Shown here piece after piece: positions 52,737 to 61,328 of a stretch of DNA of 64,000 bases. Each line of letters begins with the position of its first letter. Positions within the stretch are counted from its first letter, which is position 1. The stretch spans positions 19,267 through 83,266 of the forward strand of contig NZ_BSDJ01000035.1 in NCBI RefSeq assembly GCF_027925525.1. The letters are read 5' to 3'. A program made the translations under genes and the position numbers. The DNA comes from Paenibacillus tyrphae. Lineage in GTDB: Bacteria; Bacillota; Bacilli; Paenibacillales; NBRC-103111. The notes under the pieces were generated by a model, which was not told the origin of the DNA, did not search any database, and saw only the letters and a program-made list of their open reading frames with translations.

Positions 52737-54143
52737 ATGGTACGGCAAAGTCAGGGGTTTTTATCACAAATTTATGCTTTTACTGACTTTATTTGCGTGC
52801 AGCTCATTTTCTTATTTTCATGGTGGCTGAAGTTTAAAAGCGGCTGGATTCCCTTTGATAATCCGCTCCCACTTCATAGCTATGCATTGTGGAGCTTAAT
52901 ATACGGTGGCATAGCGATTTTCTTAAGCTATTCTTTCAACTTTTACACGCCGAAGCGCAGGAAAAAGTTTTCGTATGAGCTATTTACGATCATTCAGGTT
53001 TATACGATAAGCTTATTAATTTTGTTAAGCTTCCTGTTTATTTTTAAAGAGCTTGACATTTCCCGCTCCTTCTTACTATTGTTTTTGGTAAATAATATAC
53101 TCGCTATTAGCTTTTACCGGTATATCCTTAAGACATCTTTGAAGCGTTTGAGACAGAAGGGATATAACAAACAATTCGTATTAATTCTGGGTGCCGGTTC
53201 GATTGGGAAAAGGTTTTATCGGAATTTGTTGAAGCATCCCGAGTTAGGTTATGAAGTAGTGGGTTTCCTGGATGATTTTCATGATTGTCATGAAGTCGGT
53301 TTTGAAAACTACAAGCCTATTCTTGGTCGGGTCGATGAACTTGAGGCCATTCTGGAAAAAACATTGATTGATGAAGTGATCATTGCTTTGCCATTGGATG
53401 CTCATCATAAGTTTGGAAAAATTATCAATACTTGTGAAAAGGCCGGAGTCAAAACGTTAATCATTCCCGATTATTTTGATTATCTTCCGTCCAAACCGTA
53501 TTTCGATAATTTCGCAGGCATTCCGTTAATTAATGTCAGGGATATTCCGTTGGATGAATTCAGAAATCGCTTCTTCAAAAGAGCCTTTGATATTGCTTTT
53601 TCATTAGCTGCAATCCTTATTACGCTGCCATTATTAATTCTTATTGCTATCGGCGTGAAAATCACCTCACCGGGTCCGATTATTTTTAAGCAAGAACGTG
53701 TCGGTTTAAACAGACGTAATTTTATGATGTATAAATTCCGCTCGATGCGAGTACAAACGGAACAATCTTCCGATACGCAATGGACGACGGAGAATGACCC
53801 GCGCAAAACGAAGTTCGGTACGTTCTTACGGAAAACGAGCTTAGATGAGCTGCCGCAGTTTTTCAACGTATTGTTCGGACATATGAGTGTCGTAGGGCCC
53901 CGGCCGGAACGACCGTATTTCGTTGAACAATTTAAGGAAGAAATCCCAAAGTATATGGTAAAGCACCACATTCGCCCCGGGATTACCGGTTGGGCTCAGT
54001 CCAATGGGCTGCGCGGCGATACATCTATAGAGGATCGGATCAAGTACGATATTTTCTATATTGAGAACTGGAGCTTTTTGTTCGATATCAAAATTATTTG
54101 GAAGACGATTATCAATGGTTTTGTTAATAAAAATGCATATTAA
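52737..54143 (+). CDS. Undecaprenyl-phosphate sugar phosphotransferase (initiating enzyme, WsaP/WbaP type)
   Basis: 468 residues. Four N-terminal membrane helices (about 10-125), a Rossmann-like middle domain ('VLILGAGSIGKRFYRNLL'), a fifth helix ('FDIAFSLAAILITLPLLIL', near 283-301) and the catalytic C-terminus with 'KFRSMR', 'TSLDELPQFFNVLFG' and 'VVGPRPERP'. It transfers sugar-1-phosphate, commonly glucose or galactose, from UDP-sugar to undecaprenyl phosphate, starting the glycan. It is the last gene of the island. Confidence 0.93.
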   Translation: MVRQSQGFLSQIYAFTDFICVQLIFLFSWWLKFKSGWIPFDNPLPLHSYALWSLIYGGIAIFLSYSFNFYTPKRRKKFSYELFTIIQVYTISLLILLSFLFIFKELDISRSFLLLFLVNNILAISFYRYILKTSLKRLRQKGYNKQFVLILGAGSIGKRFYRNLLKHPELGYEVVGFLDDFHDCHEVGFENYKPILGRVDELEAILEKTLIDEVIIALPLDAHHKFGKIINTCEKAGVKTLIIPDYFDYLPSKPYFDNFAGIPLINVRDIPLDEFRNRFFKRAFDIAFSLAAILITLPLLILIAIGVKITSPGPIIFKQERVGLNRRNFMMYKFRSMRVQTEQSSDTQWTTENDPRKTKFGTFLRKTSLDELPQFFNVLFGHMSVVGPRPERPYFVEQFKEEIPKYMVKHHIRPGITGWAQSNGLRGDTSIEDRIKYDIFYIENWSFLFDIKIIWKTIINGFVNKNAY

Positions 54144-54182
54144 TTAATGACTGACCAATAGCCATGCAACGAAGGCGTATGG

Positions 54183-54231
54183 CCCCTGTTCGTCGAAGTA
54201 GTGATGTACTATTTCTTTGATGTACAGGGGG
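54183..54231 (+). terminator. Long imperfect hairpin after the glycan operon
   Basis: CCCCTGT (54183-54189) pairs with ACAGGGG (54224-54230). An inner stem GAAGTAGT/ACTATTTC nests inside. A short GTTCTTT follows. It may slow or end transcription 40 bases past the last glycan gene. Confidence 0.4.
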
Positions 54232-54360
54232 TTCTTTATGCAAAAGATGTGTAAAAGTTGCGATAAACTTAGGGTAATTATAGAGACGAAATAAAAACGG
54301 ATAGAGCTTTTACCGGACTGTCTACGATTAGGGTCGGCGTATGCAGACAAAATGGAAAAT

Positions 54361-54404
54361 AAAAAGAAATCTCGCGGCAAAAGTGAGCCGCGAGATTTCT
54401 TTTT
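54361..54404. terminator. Strong bidirectional terminator
   Basis: An 18-bp stem (54361-54378 with 54387-54404; GC-rich core CTCGCGGC/GCCGCGAG) is flanked by A-runs on the left and T-runs on the right. It sits between the glycan island and the convergent repeat-protein gene and should end transcripts from both sides. The stretch 54232-54360 has no gene. Confidence 0.9.
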
Positions 54405-54432
54405 ATTTGCAGGGGTTAAAAGGAAATTGCAA

Positions 54433-54918
54433 TTAATTTGGGAAGATGTATCCTTCAATACCTTCCAGAGTGTACCCGTTGCTACCTGATCTCAGTTCGT
54501 TGAAGTCGGTAGTGTAGTAATGATCTGTACCATTGTAATATCTGAAAAGTGGAGTAGTGCCGTTATGCGGTTGTGCAAAGATATATCCTTCAGTTCCTTC
54601 GAGGGAGTAGTCACTATATCTGCTGCCTAAATATGAGACAGTATAGAAGTGATCTGTGCCATTATAATATCTGTAAAATGGTGTAGTGCCTGGTTGTTGT
54701 TCCCGGAAAACGTAACCTTGAATGCCTTGATAAGTATAACCGTACTTTCCGTTTCCGAGTGGCTCAAAAGACGTAATGTAAAAATGATCTATGCCATTGA
54801 AGTATTTGTAAAGTCCTACAGTTCCCGCGGGAGCTGCTTTGGCTGAGTTTACAATGAAAGTACCAGAAAGCAATGTGAACAGAATTATAAGCGGAATTGT
54901 AAATTTTTTAAGCACCAT
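54433..54918 (-). CDS. Small secreted protein of three tandem DUF5648-like repeats
   Basis: 161 residues from ATG 54918 with GGAGG upstream. Signal peptide (1-28, cleavage near AKA|AP). The mature part is three repeats of about 42 residues (32-75, 77-118, 120-161), each with 'YYNGTDHFYT' and 'GYTLEGIEGYIF' type blocks. Such repeats occur in secreted hydrolases as probable carbohydrate- or wall-binding units, but here no catalytic domain is attached. The function is unknown. Confidence 0.82.
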   Translation of the reverse strand: MVLKKFTIPLIILFTLLSGTFIVNSAKAAPAGTVGLYKYFNGIDHFYITSFEPLGNGKYGYTYQGIQGYVFREQQPGTTPFYRYYNGTDHFYTVSYLGSRYSDYSLEGTEGYIFAQPHNGTTPLFRYYNGTDHYYTTDFNELRSGSNGYTLEGIEGYIFPN

Positions 54919-54944
54919 TAGGTCCCTCCACATGTTTTTAGTCC

Positions 54945-55246
54945 AAGCAATAAACTTATTGCTAACTGGCCAGTTAACGCTTTAATTATTTCATAAAAAA
55001 GGAAATTATACAATATATTAAATTATAAATAAAAATTTATAGAATAATATTAAAAATAACCATTTTATACGAAGATTAAATATGGAGAAATCTAACGGTT
55101 TACCATATGCTACTCCAAGCGATCGAAATGGCAAAGTGTACAATGAATTTTTATTTCCTCGCCAAACCTTGTCTGCATAATTGGCCAAGTCCCCACATAG
55201 ACATGGTATCAATCTGGATTGATTATGTGGTGGAGGGGATGAGACG
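54945..55246. other. AT-rich divergent intergenic region with a 14-bp palindrome
   Basis: No gene seen. The perfect palindrome TAACTGGCCAGTTA (54963-54976) lies just upstream of the repeat-protein gene and could be an operator. Possible sporulation promoter elements for the YdcC-like gene lie at 55176-55204. Confidence 0.45.
55176..55204 (+). promoter_or_regulatory. Possible SigE-like sporulation promoter
   Basis: CATAATT (55176-55182) and CATAGACAT (55196-55204), 13 bases apart, loosely resemble mother-cell SigE -35 and -10 elements. The downstream gene resembles sporulation protein YdcC. The match is weak. Confidence 0.25.
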
Positions 55247-56614
55247 ATGCGGCGGTTCACGTGGGTGGTGGCCCTTGTGATGGTTTGTTTAAGCCTGGTA
55301 GTATCCGGGTGCGGCAAAAAGGATGCAGGATCGGTAGTAAAGGAATTGGACGGTGTGATGAGCAAGCTGCAGAGCTATCACGGCAAAGGGCAGATGACGC
55401 TGCGTACAGGGCAGGATCCTCAAGAATACGACGTAGAGGTTAGCTTCCAGGCCCCTTCGTTTTACCGGATCTCGCTGACGAATGCGAAAAAGGATATTAC
55501 GCAAATTGTGCTGCGCAACGATGACGGGGTATTCGTACTGACGCCGCATTTGAACAAAAGCTTCCGCTTCCAAAGCGATTGGCCGGAGAATCAAGGCCAA
55601 GTTTACTTATACCAATCGCTCGTCCAAAGCATTCTGATGGACAATGAACGGCATTTTACGTCGGACGAGAAGGCGTATGTATTCGATGTAGTGGCGAATT
55701 ACCAGAACGGATCCTTGGCGCGGCAGAAGGTGTGGCTGGACAAGAGAAACTATGCTCCGCAGCATGTGGAAGTGTCGGATGCCAACTCCAATGTGATGGT
55801 CATTGTAAAATTCGATCAATTTGAGTTCGGTACGAAGTTTGAGAAGGATCAGTTCGACATGCAGCGCAATATGACGGGCTGGAACCTGAAGACACTGCCC
55901 ACGATGATGCAAGAGGATTCGAAAGGCGCTGAGAAATCGGGAGCTACAGATTCCAAGGCCGGCACGGGGGCGGCTAGCGGCAAAGGAACGGCGGCTGGTA
56001 ACGGTACAGGGACAGGAACAAACGGAACCGCTACGGGACAAGGGTCGGGATCTGATGCAAAAGGCGACGCAGCAGGCACGAACAAAGGCAATGCTGCAGG
56101 CACAGGCACAGCTACAGGGGACAGCAAAGGTGCTGCCGTACCCGGAACCAGCAGCGATAACACGAAGACGAGCAGTGCCAACGGCAGCCAAGGCACGGCG
56201 GCAGACGACAAGGGCACTGCGGCCAACGGGGCGCAAGCGGCAGCTGCAGGCGCCAAAAAAGACACCTCCAAGCAGCAATCGTTCGGCATCATCGAACCGC
56301 GTTACATGCCGAGCGGCGTGAAGAAACAAGACGTGACGGAGCTTAAGCTGGGCGAAGATCAAGCGGTCATGCTCCGTTATTCCGGAAAATACAACTATAC
56401 GTTGATGGAGTCCCGTCCGCAGGTACAGACGGTGTCGGTCCTGCCGGGGGATATTTTGGATCTGGGCTTTACGCTCGGCGTTGTAACCGGGGATGCGAAG
56501 AAAACATTGACCTGGACCTACGACGGCATCGAATTCCGCTTATCTACAGGGGACTTGCCGGAGACGGAGATGATTAAGGTGGCGCAAGCGGTGCAGGGGG
56601 AAATCGGTAAATAG
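55247..56614 (+). CDS. YdcC-like sporulation lipoprotein (LolA-like fold)
   Basis: 455 residues with GGAGGGG upstream. A lipobox 'LVVSGCGKK' follows the signal. Residues about 25-225 read as the LolA/RseB-like half-barrel ('VKELDGVMSKLQSYHGKGQMTL', 'QKVWLDKRNYAPQHVEV'). A low-complexity linker of about 110 residues rich in Gly, Ala, Thr, Lys and Ser (about 228-340) separates a C-terminal domain ('QSFGIIEPRYMPSGV', 'VQTVSVLPGDILDLGF'). In B. subtilis ydcC precedes alr and ndoAI-ndoA as here, which supports the identification. Its precise role is not known to me. Confidence 0.82.
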   Translation: MRRFTWVVALVMVCLSLVVSGCGKKDAGSVVKELDGVMSKLQSYHGKGQMTLRTGQDPQEYDVEVSFQAPSFYRISLTNAKKDITQIVLRNDDGVFVLTPHLNKSFRFQSDWPENQGQVYLYQSLVQSILMDNERHFTSDEKAYVFDVVANYQNGSLARQKVWLDKRNYAPQHVEVSDANSNVMVIVKFDQFEFGTKFEKDQFDMQRNMTGWNLKTLPTMMQEDSKGAEKSGATDSKAGTGAASGKGTAAGNGTGTGTNGTATGQGSGSDAKGDAAGTNKGNAAGTGTATGDSKGAAVPGTSSDNTKTSSANGSQGTAADDKGTAANGAQAAAAGAKKDTSKQQSFGIIEPRYMPSGVKKQDVTELKLGEDQAVMLRYSGKYNYTLMESRPQVQTVSVLPGDILDLGFTLGVVTGDAKKTLTWTYDGIEFRLSTGDLPETEMIKVAQAVQGEIGK

Positions 56615-56714
56615 TTGAAACCGGCAATCCAGCGATTGTGATTCGGTTCCTTAATACACGCACTGAACCGCTAATAATCAAAAACTGACGGACACGATTT
56701 TACTATTTTGTTCG

Positions 56715-56747
56715 TTGACAGGGCCCTGCGGTACGCATTACCATAAT
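56715..56747 (+). promoter_or_regulatory. Possible alr promoter
   Basis: A perfect TTGACA (56715-56720) is followed by TACCAT after 18 bases or CATAAT after 21. It lies upstream of the leader hairpin. Confidence 0.4.
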
Positions 56748-56764
56748 CATATGAATTTTTAAGC

Positions 56765-56816
56765 GGGAAGCTTCTTTACAGGTGCAAGTTGTGGCCTTGT
56801 AAGCGGCTTCCCTTGA
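56765..56816 (+). terminator. Terminator-like hairpin immediately before alr
   Basis: GGGAAGC (56765-56771) pairs with GCTTCCC (56806-56812), with inner TTACA/TGTAA pairing, followed by TTGATTTT that runs into the ATG at 56821. It may end the ydcC-like transcript or act as an attenuator of alr. Confidence 0.55.
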
Positions 56817-56820
56817 TTTT

Positions 56821-58032
56821 ATGAGACCGAAGAAGGTGGATCAGGTGGATTCGTTTTACCGGCCGACCCGGGTGGAGATTTCATTGGATGCGCTGCGCCA
56901 TAATTTAGGCGAGTTTCGGCGGGTGCTTCCGGAGCATGTAAGCATGATGGCAGTCGTCAAGGCGGATGCCTATGGACACGGAGCGGTGGAGGTATGCCGG
57001 GAGGCGCTTCAATGCGGCGTGGAATATATTGCGGTTGCTTTTTTGGATGAGGGTTTGGAGCTTCGGCAAGCAGGTATTACAGCCCCGATCCTCGTATTGG
57101 GCTACACGCCTCCGGAAGGGCTGGAAACCGCTTGGGCTAACGGGATTACTCTCAATATATATACTCATGAGCTGCTGGACGCGTGGGAGCGATTAGGGGC
57201 AAAGGAGCGCCTGTTAAATATTCATATTAAAATCGACTCCGGAATGAACCGGCTCGGGTTAACGGATGCGGAAGAGGCGATCGCGCTGATCGAACGGGCG
57301 ATGCAGACACCGGGGATTCGGGTGGAAGGGTTATTTACCCACTACGCTTGCGCAGACGAAACCGACAAGCGCTATACGCTTGAGCAGTACGGTCGATTCG
57401 AGCGGGTCGTTGATCATTTTACGCAAAAAGGTATTCAATTTCCTTACATTCACGCCGGGAACAGCGCTGCGGGGATCGATACGCCCAATTTATCCTTTAA
57501 CATGGTACGACTCGGGATCGCGATGTACGGATTGTATCCGTCCGAAGAGGTGAATAAGCAGCAGGTTGATTTGCAGCCGGTAATGAGCATCAAATCCAGC
57601 GTTGTCATGATGAAGCAAGTGCCTGAGGGTTCAGGGATCAGCTATGGCATCGTGTACCGGACGCAGGGTGAAGAGACGATTGCGACGCTGCCGATTGGGT
57701 ACGCGGACGGCTTTTCCCGGATGCTGACCGGCAAGGCGCAAGTATTGATTCGGGGGCGGCGGGTCCCCGTAGTAGGAAGAATTTGTATGGATCAATGCAT
57801 GCTGAATGTATCTGAAATGCCTGATATCCAAATGGGCGAAGAAGTGGTTATCCTCGGAAGTCAGGGCGAAGACCGGATTACGGCGGAAGAGCACGCCGCT
57901 TGGCTCGGAACGATCAATTACGAGGTCGTCTGCATGATTTCACATCGGGTGCCTCGTGTGTATATGAAGGAGGGCTGCGCTGCACGGTCAGTGAATCCGC
58001 TGCTGCGGCACGTATGGGAGCCGGAGGCATAA
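56821..58032 (+). CDS. alr: Alanine racemase
   Basis: 403 residues as an ATG-started frame. GTG 56845 (nine codons in) has the better site (GAAGAAGG) and gives a typical N-terminus, so the true start may be there. The PLP lysine is K47 in 'VVKADAYGHGAVEV', the second catalytic tyrosine lies in 'SGISYGIVYRT', and 'GRICMDQCMLNV' is conserved. It converts L- to D-alanine for peptidoglycan. The position upstream of ndoAI-ndoA matches B. subtilis. Confidence 0.96.
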   Translation: MRPKKVDQVDSFYRPTRVEISLDALRHNLGEFRRVLPEHVSMMAVVKADAYGHGAVEVCREALQCGVEYIAVAFLDEGLELRQAGITAPILVLGYTPPEGLETAWANGITLNIYTHELLDAWERLGAKERLLNIHIKIDSGMNRLGLTDAEEAIALIERAMQTPGIRVEGLFTHYACADETDKRYTLEQYGRFERVVDHFTQKGIQFPYIHAGNSAAGIDTPNLSFNMVRLGIAMYGLYPSEEVNKQQVDLQPVMSIKSSVVMMKQVPEGSGISYGIVYRTQGEETIATLPIGYADGFSRMLTGKAQVLIRGRRVPVVGRICMDQCMLNVSEMPDIQMGEEVVILGSQGEDRITAEEHAAWLGTINYEVVCMISHRVPRVYMKEGCAARSVNPLLRHVWEPEA

Positions 58033-58202
58033 CAAAGGCTCCGCCGCCTCTACAAACTCTTCGCGGAAAGCCATACTTTTTGTCCAAAAAAAGAACTGGC
58101 TGCATTTGCCATTGAATTTTTTCTCCTAACATGAGAGGATTTTCTTGGTTTGCCGCGAATAAGTATAGAGGCAAAATGCTGCGGAGCGCGTCAAGGTATA
58201 AC

Positions 58203-58228
58203 ATATATGCTATACCTTCGGCATATAT
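58203..58228. repeat. Inverted repeat upstream of ndoAI
   Basis: ATATATGC (58203-58210) and GCATATAT (58221-58228) are perfect inverted copies 10 bases apart, in a 272-base gene-free gap about 75 bases before ndoAI. This is a candidate operator for autoregulation by the antitoxin. Confidence 0.4.
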
Positions 58229-58304
58229 TGATTTTGTATATTTTATCTGGATGTTTGCCATAATGGAAATAGGTTCTTGTATGTTTTTGGGGGTGCATGT
58301 ATAG

Positions 58305-58586
58305 GTGGCGGGTGCGCATAACACGAAGCGAATCATGATCAGCTTGCCGGATTATTTGCTGCAGGAAGTCGATCATCTGGTGGAAAAGGAAAATTCCAAC
58401 CGCAGCGAGTTTATCCGTCAGGCGATGAAGCTTTACTTGTTGGAGCGTAAGAAACGGCATTTGCGCGAATCGATGCAGCGCGGCTATATGGAAATGGCTA
58501 AGATCAACCTGAACATGGCCTCGGAAGCGTTTCAGGCGGAGGAAGAAGCGGACAACACGCTGGACCGCCTGGTAAGCGGGGTGTGA
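58305..58586 (+). CDS. ndoAI: Antitoxin NdoAI (EndoAI), ribbon-helix-helix
   Basis: 93 residues, the length of the B. subtilis protein, from GTG 58305. The N-terminal strand 'TKRIMISLPDYLLQEVDHLVEKENSNRSEFIRQAMKLY' region is a ribbon-helix-helix DNA-binding fold; the C-terminal half should wrap the toxin. It neutralises the adjacent RNase and probably represses its own operon. Confidence 0.93.
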   Translation: MAGAHNTKRIMISLPDYLLQEVDHLVEKENSNRSEFIRQAMKLYLLERKKRHLRESMQRGYMEMAKINLNMASEAFQAEEEADNTLDRLVSGV

Positions 58587-58589
58587 CAC

Positions 58590-58940
58590 TTGATTGTCAA
58601 ACGTGGCGATGTTTTTTTCGCGGATCTTTCACCGGTCGTCGGTTCGGAGCAGGGCGGCATTCGGCCCGTACTGATCATTCAGAATGATATCGGCAATCGC
58701 TTCAGTCCTACGGTGATCGTAGCGGCGATTACGGCGCAGATTCAAAAAGCCAAGCTGCCGACGCATGTGGAGATTGACGCGGAAGCGCACGGTTTTGACA
58801 GGGATTCGGTCATCCTGCTGGAGCAGATTCGGACCATCGATAAGCAGCGCCTGACGGACAAAATCACGCACTTGGATGAGGAAACCATGCGCAAGGTCGA
58901 TGAAGCTTTGCAAATAAGCGTAGGTCTGATTGAGTTTTAA
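58590..58940 (+). CDS. ndoA: mRNA interferase toxin NdoA (EndoA, MazF/PemK family)
   Basis: 116 residues from TTG 58590, three bases after the antitoxin stop. 'VKRGDVFFADLSPVVGSEQGGIRPVLIIQNDIGN', 'TVIVAAITAQ' and 'LLEQIRTIDKQRL' match the highly conserved Firmicute EndoA, which cuts single-stranded RNA at a U-A-C-A-U-type site. The pair is chromosomal and in its usual place after alr. Confidence 0.97.
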   Translation: MIVKRGDVFFADLSPVVGSEQGGIRPVLIIQNDIGNRFSPTVIVAAITAQIQKAKLPTHVEIDAEAHGFDRDSVILLEQIRTIDKQRLTDKITHLDEETMRKVDEALQISVGLIEF

Positions 58941-58952
58941 CATGCTGACGAG

Positions 58953-58981
58953 GCGGGGGCGCGGGTACCCTCGCTTTTTTA
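58953..58981 (+). terminator. Rho-independent terminator of ndoA
   Basis: GCGGGGG (58953-58959) pairs with CCCTCGC (58968-58974, one G-T), followed by a T-run. It lies between ndoA and tex. Confidence 0.75.
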
Positions 58982-59003
58982 TGTCTGGGAGGAGAATAGT
59001 CGG

Positions 59004-61229
59004 ATGGCAAAAGAGCAAACGGGACTGACAGAGGAAGTTCGAGCGGTTGTGGAACTGACGGAAGAGATGAAAGCGGCGATTCAGGAACGCATTCTGAAGC
59101 AGATCGCGTCCGAGCTGCAAATCGCGGCGGGTCGGGTGAAGACGACGGTCGGCCTGCTGGATGAGGGGAATACGATTCCTTTTATCGCCCGGTACCGGAA
59201 GGAAATGACCGGGGAGCTCGACGAAAATCAGCTGCGGGACATTGAAGAGCGGCTGGCGTATCTGCGCAATCTGGAGGACCGGAAGCTGGAGGTCGTCCGG
59301 CTGATCGACGAGCAGGGCAAGCTGACGGCCGAGCTGCGTACGGCGATCGAGCAAGCGGTTAAGTTGCAGGAAGTCGAGGACTTGTACCGCCCGTACCGGC
59401 AGAAGCGCAAGACGCGCGCCAGCGTGGCGAAGGAGAAGGGGCTCGAGCCTCTGGCGCTCTGGATTCAGACGCAGCCCAAGCAGGGCGATCTGCTTGCCGA
59501 AGCAGGCAAGTATGTCAGCGAGGAGAAAGGCGTCCAGACGGCCGAGGAAGCCGTACAAGGCGCGATGGATATCATTGCAGAGCAAATCGCCGACGATGCG
59601 AAAATCCGGGCGTGGGTGCGCCGTCACACGTTTGAGCAGGGCATCCTGCGGACCGAAGCCAAGGACGCCGAGCAGGAATCCGTCTATGAGATGTATTACA
59701 GCTACCAAGAGCCGGTCCGCAAGCTGCCGCCGCACCGGATTCTGGCGATCAACCGCGGAGAACGGGAAGAAGTGCTAAAGGTAGCGCTGGACGTTCCGGT
59801 CGAGCGGATTCACGAGTATATCGCGAAGCAAGTAATCAAAGGGCCTTCCATCGTGCGCGACACGTTGACGGCTGTGATTGAAGATGCGTACAAGCGTCTG
59901 ATCGCCTCGTCCATTGAGCGGGAAGTGCGCAATGAAATGACGGAGAAGGCCGAGGAAAAAGCGATCGAGGTATTCGCCGAAAATCTGCGCAATCTGCTGC
60001 TTCAGCCGCCGGTCAAGGGCAAAGTGGTGCTTGGCGTCGATCCCGCGTACCGGACAGGCTGCAAGCTGGCCGTCGTCGACGATACGGGCAAAATGCTGGA
60101 GATCGCCGTCACGTACCCGACGCCGCCGAACAATAAAGTAGCGGAAGCGAAAGCGACGTTCAAGCGTCTGATCGACGCTTACCGTGTCGAATTGATCGTC
60201 ATCGGCAACGGGACGGCGTCCCGTGAGACGGAGCAGTTCGTAGCCGAGTTGATCGGCGAGATCAAGGCAAGGAAGCTTCAGTATTTGATCGTCAACGAAG
60301 CGGGGGCGAGCGTCTATTCGGCTTCCAAGCTGGCACAGACGGAATTTCCGGACCTGGACGTGGCGGAGCGTAGTGCCATCTCGATCGCGCGGCGGCTGCA
60401 GGACCCGCTGGCAGAGCTGGTCAAAATCGAGCCGAAAGCGATCGGCGTCGGCCAATACCAGCATGACGTCACGCAAAAAAGACTCGAAGAGAGCCTGAAG
60501 TTCGTCGTCGAGTCGGCGGTAAACCATGTGGGCGTGGACGTGAACACGGCGTCGCCGTCGCTGCTATCGTATGTATCGGGCGTTAACAATACGCTGGCCA
60601 AAAATATCGTAAAATACCGCGACGACAACGGGAAATTTACGAGCAGGGCGCAGCTGCAAAAGGTTCCTCGGCTCGGAGCGAAGGCGTTCGAGCAGTGCGT
60701 TGGCTTTTTGCGGATCGCGGAAGGCAGCAATCCGCTGGATAATACGCCGATCCATCCGGAGTCATACGAGGTGGTCGACAAGCTGTTCCGCGAGCTGAAG
60801 CTGGAGCTGTCGCAGCTTGGCAGTGCCGAGCTGAAAGCGATGCTGCAAAGCCTGGAACCGGAAGAGCTTGCTCCGAAGCTTGGCGTCGGGGTGCCGACGC
60901 TGCGCGATATTCTCGATTCGCTGCAGCGGCCGGGACGGGACCCGCGGGAGGAGCTGCCAGCGCCGATTTTCCGCACGGACGTGCTGCAGATTGAAGATTT
61001 GAAGCCGGGCATGGAGCTGCAGGGAACGGTACGCAACGTGATCGATTTTGGCGCTTTTGTCGATATCGGCATCAAAAACGACGGGCTCGTTCATATTTCG
61101 CAGTTAAGCAATTCCTACGTGAAGCATCCGATGGACGTCGTGTCCGTAGGGGATGTCGTGACGGTATGGGTGCTCAACGTCGACCTGAAAAAGGGCCGCG
61201 TCGGGCTGACGATGAAAAAGCCTTCTTAA
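59004..61229 (+). CDS. tex: Tex-family S1 RNA-binding protein
   Basis: 741 residues. It has the Tex N-terminal helical part ('VGLLDEGNTIPFIARYRKE'), a YqgF-like RNase-H fold ('VVLGVDPAYRTGCKLAVVD'), helix-hairpin-helix motifs ('DVNTASPSLLSYVSGV') and a C-terminal S1 domain ('GMELQGTVRNVIDFGAFVDIG'). Tex proteins bind RNA and associate with transcription. It has the same neighbour order as B. subtilis ydcI. Confidence 0.97.
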   Translation: MAKEQTGLTEEVRAVVELTEEMKAAIQERILKQIASELQIAAGRVKTTVGLLDEGNTIPFIARYRKEMTGELDENQLRDIEERLAYLRNLEDRKLEVVRLIDEQGKLTAELRTAIEQAVKLQEVEDLYRPYRQKRKTRASVAKEKGLEPLALWIQTQPKQGDLLAEAGKYVSEEKGVQTAEEAVQGAMDIIAEQIADDAKIRAWVRRHTFEQGILRTEAKDAEQESVYEMYYSYQEPVRKLPPHRILAINRGEREEVLKVALDVPVERIHEYIAKQVIKGPSIVRDTLTAVIEDAYKRLIASSIEREVRNEMTEKAEEKAIEVFAENLRNLLLQPPVKGKVVLGVDPAYRTGCKLAVVDDTGKMLEIAVTYPTPPNNKVAEAKATFKRLIDAYRVELIVIGNGTASRETEQFVAELIGEIKARKLQYLIVNEAGASVYSASKLAQTEFPDLDVAERSAISIARRLQDPLAELVKIEPKAIGVGQYQHDVTQKRLEESLKFVVESAVNHVGVDVNTASPSLLSYVSGVNNTLAKNIVKYRDDNGKFTSRAQLQKVPRLGAKAFEQCVGFLRIAEGSNPLDNTPIHPESYEVVDKLFRELKLELSQLGSAELKAMLQSLEPEELAPKLGVGVPTLRDILDSLQRPGRDPREELPAPIFRTDVLQIEDLKPGMELQGTVRNVIDFGAFVDIGIKNDGLVHISQLSNSYVKHPMDVVSVGDVVTVWVLNVDLKKGRVGLTMKKPS

Positions 61230-61234
61230 GCATA

Positions 61235-61311
61235 AAATAGAGCATAAGCCGGAGAAAAAGGATGTAGCGGAAGCCGCGTCCTTCGCTCTGGCGTATGCTC
61301 TATTTGTTTTT
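61235..61311. terminator. Terminator between tex and cmpA
   Basis: AAATAGAGCATA (61235-61246) pairs with TATGCTCTATTT (61294-61305), with further pairing inside, followed by GTTTTT. It lies between convergent genes and may act both ways. Confidence 0.88.
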
Positions 61312-61328
61312 GAGCGTGAGTTCATCTT

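Noticed and set aside
58629..59735. 368-codon minus-strand frame across ndoA and tex
   Set aside because: It crosses two well-defined genes and has no start site.
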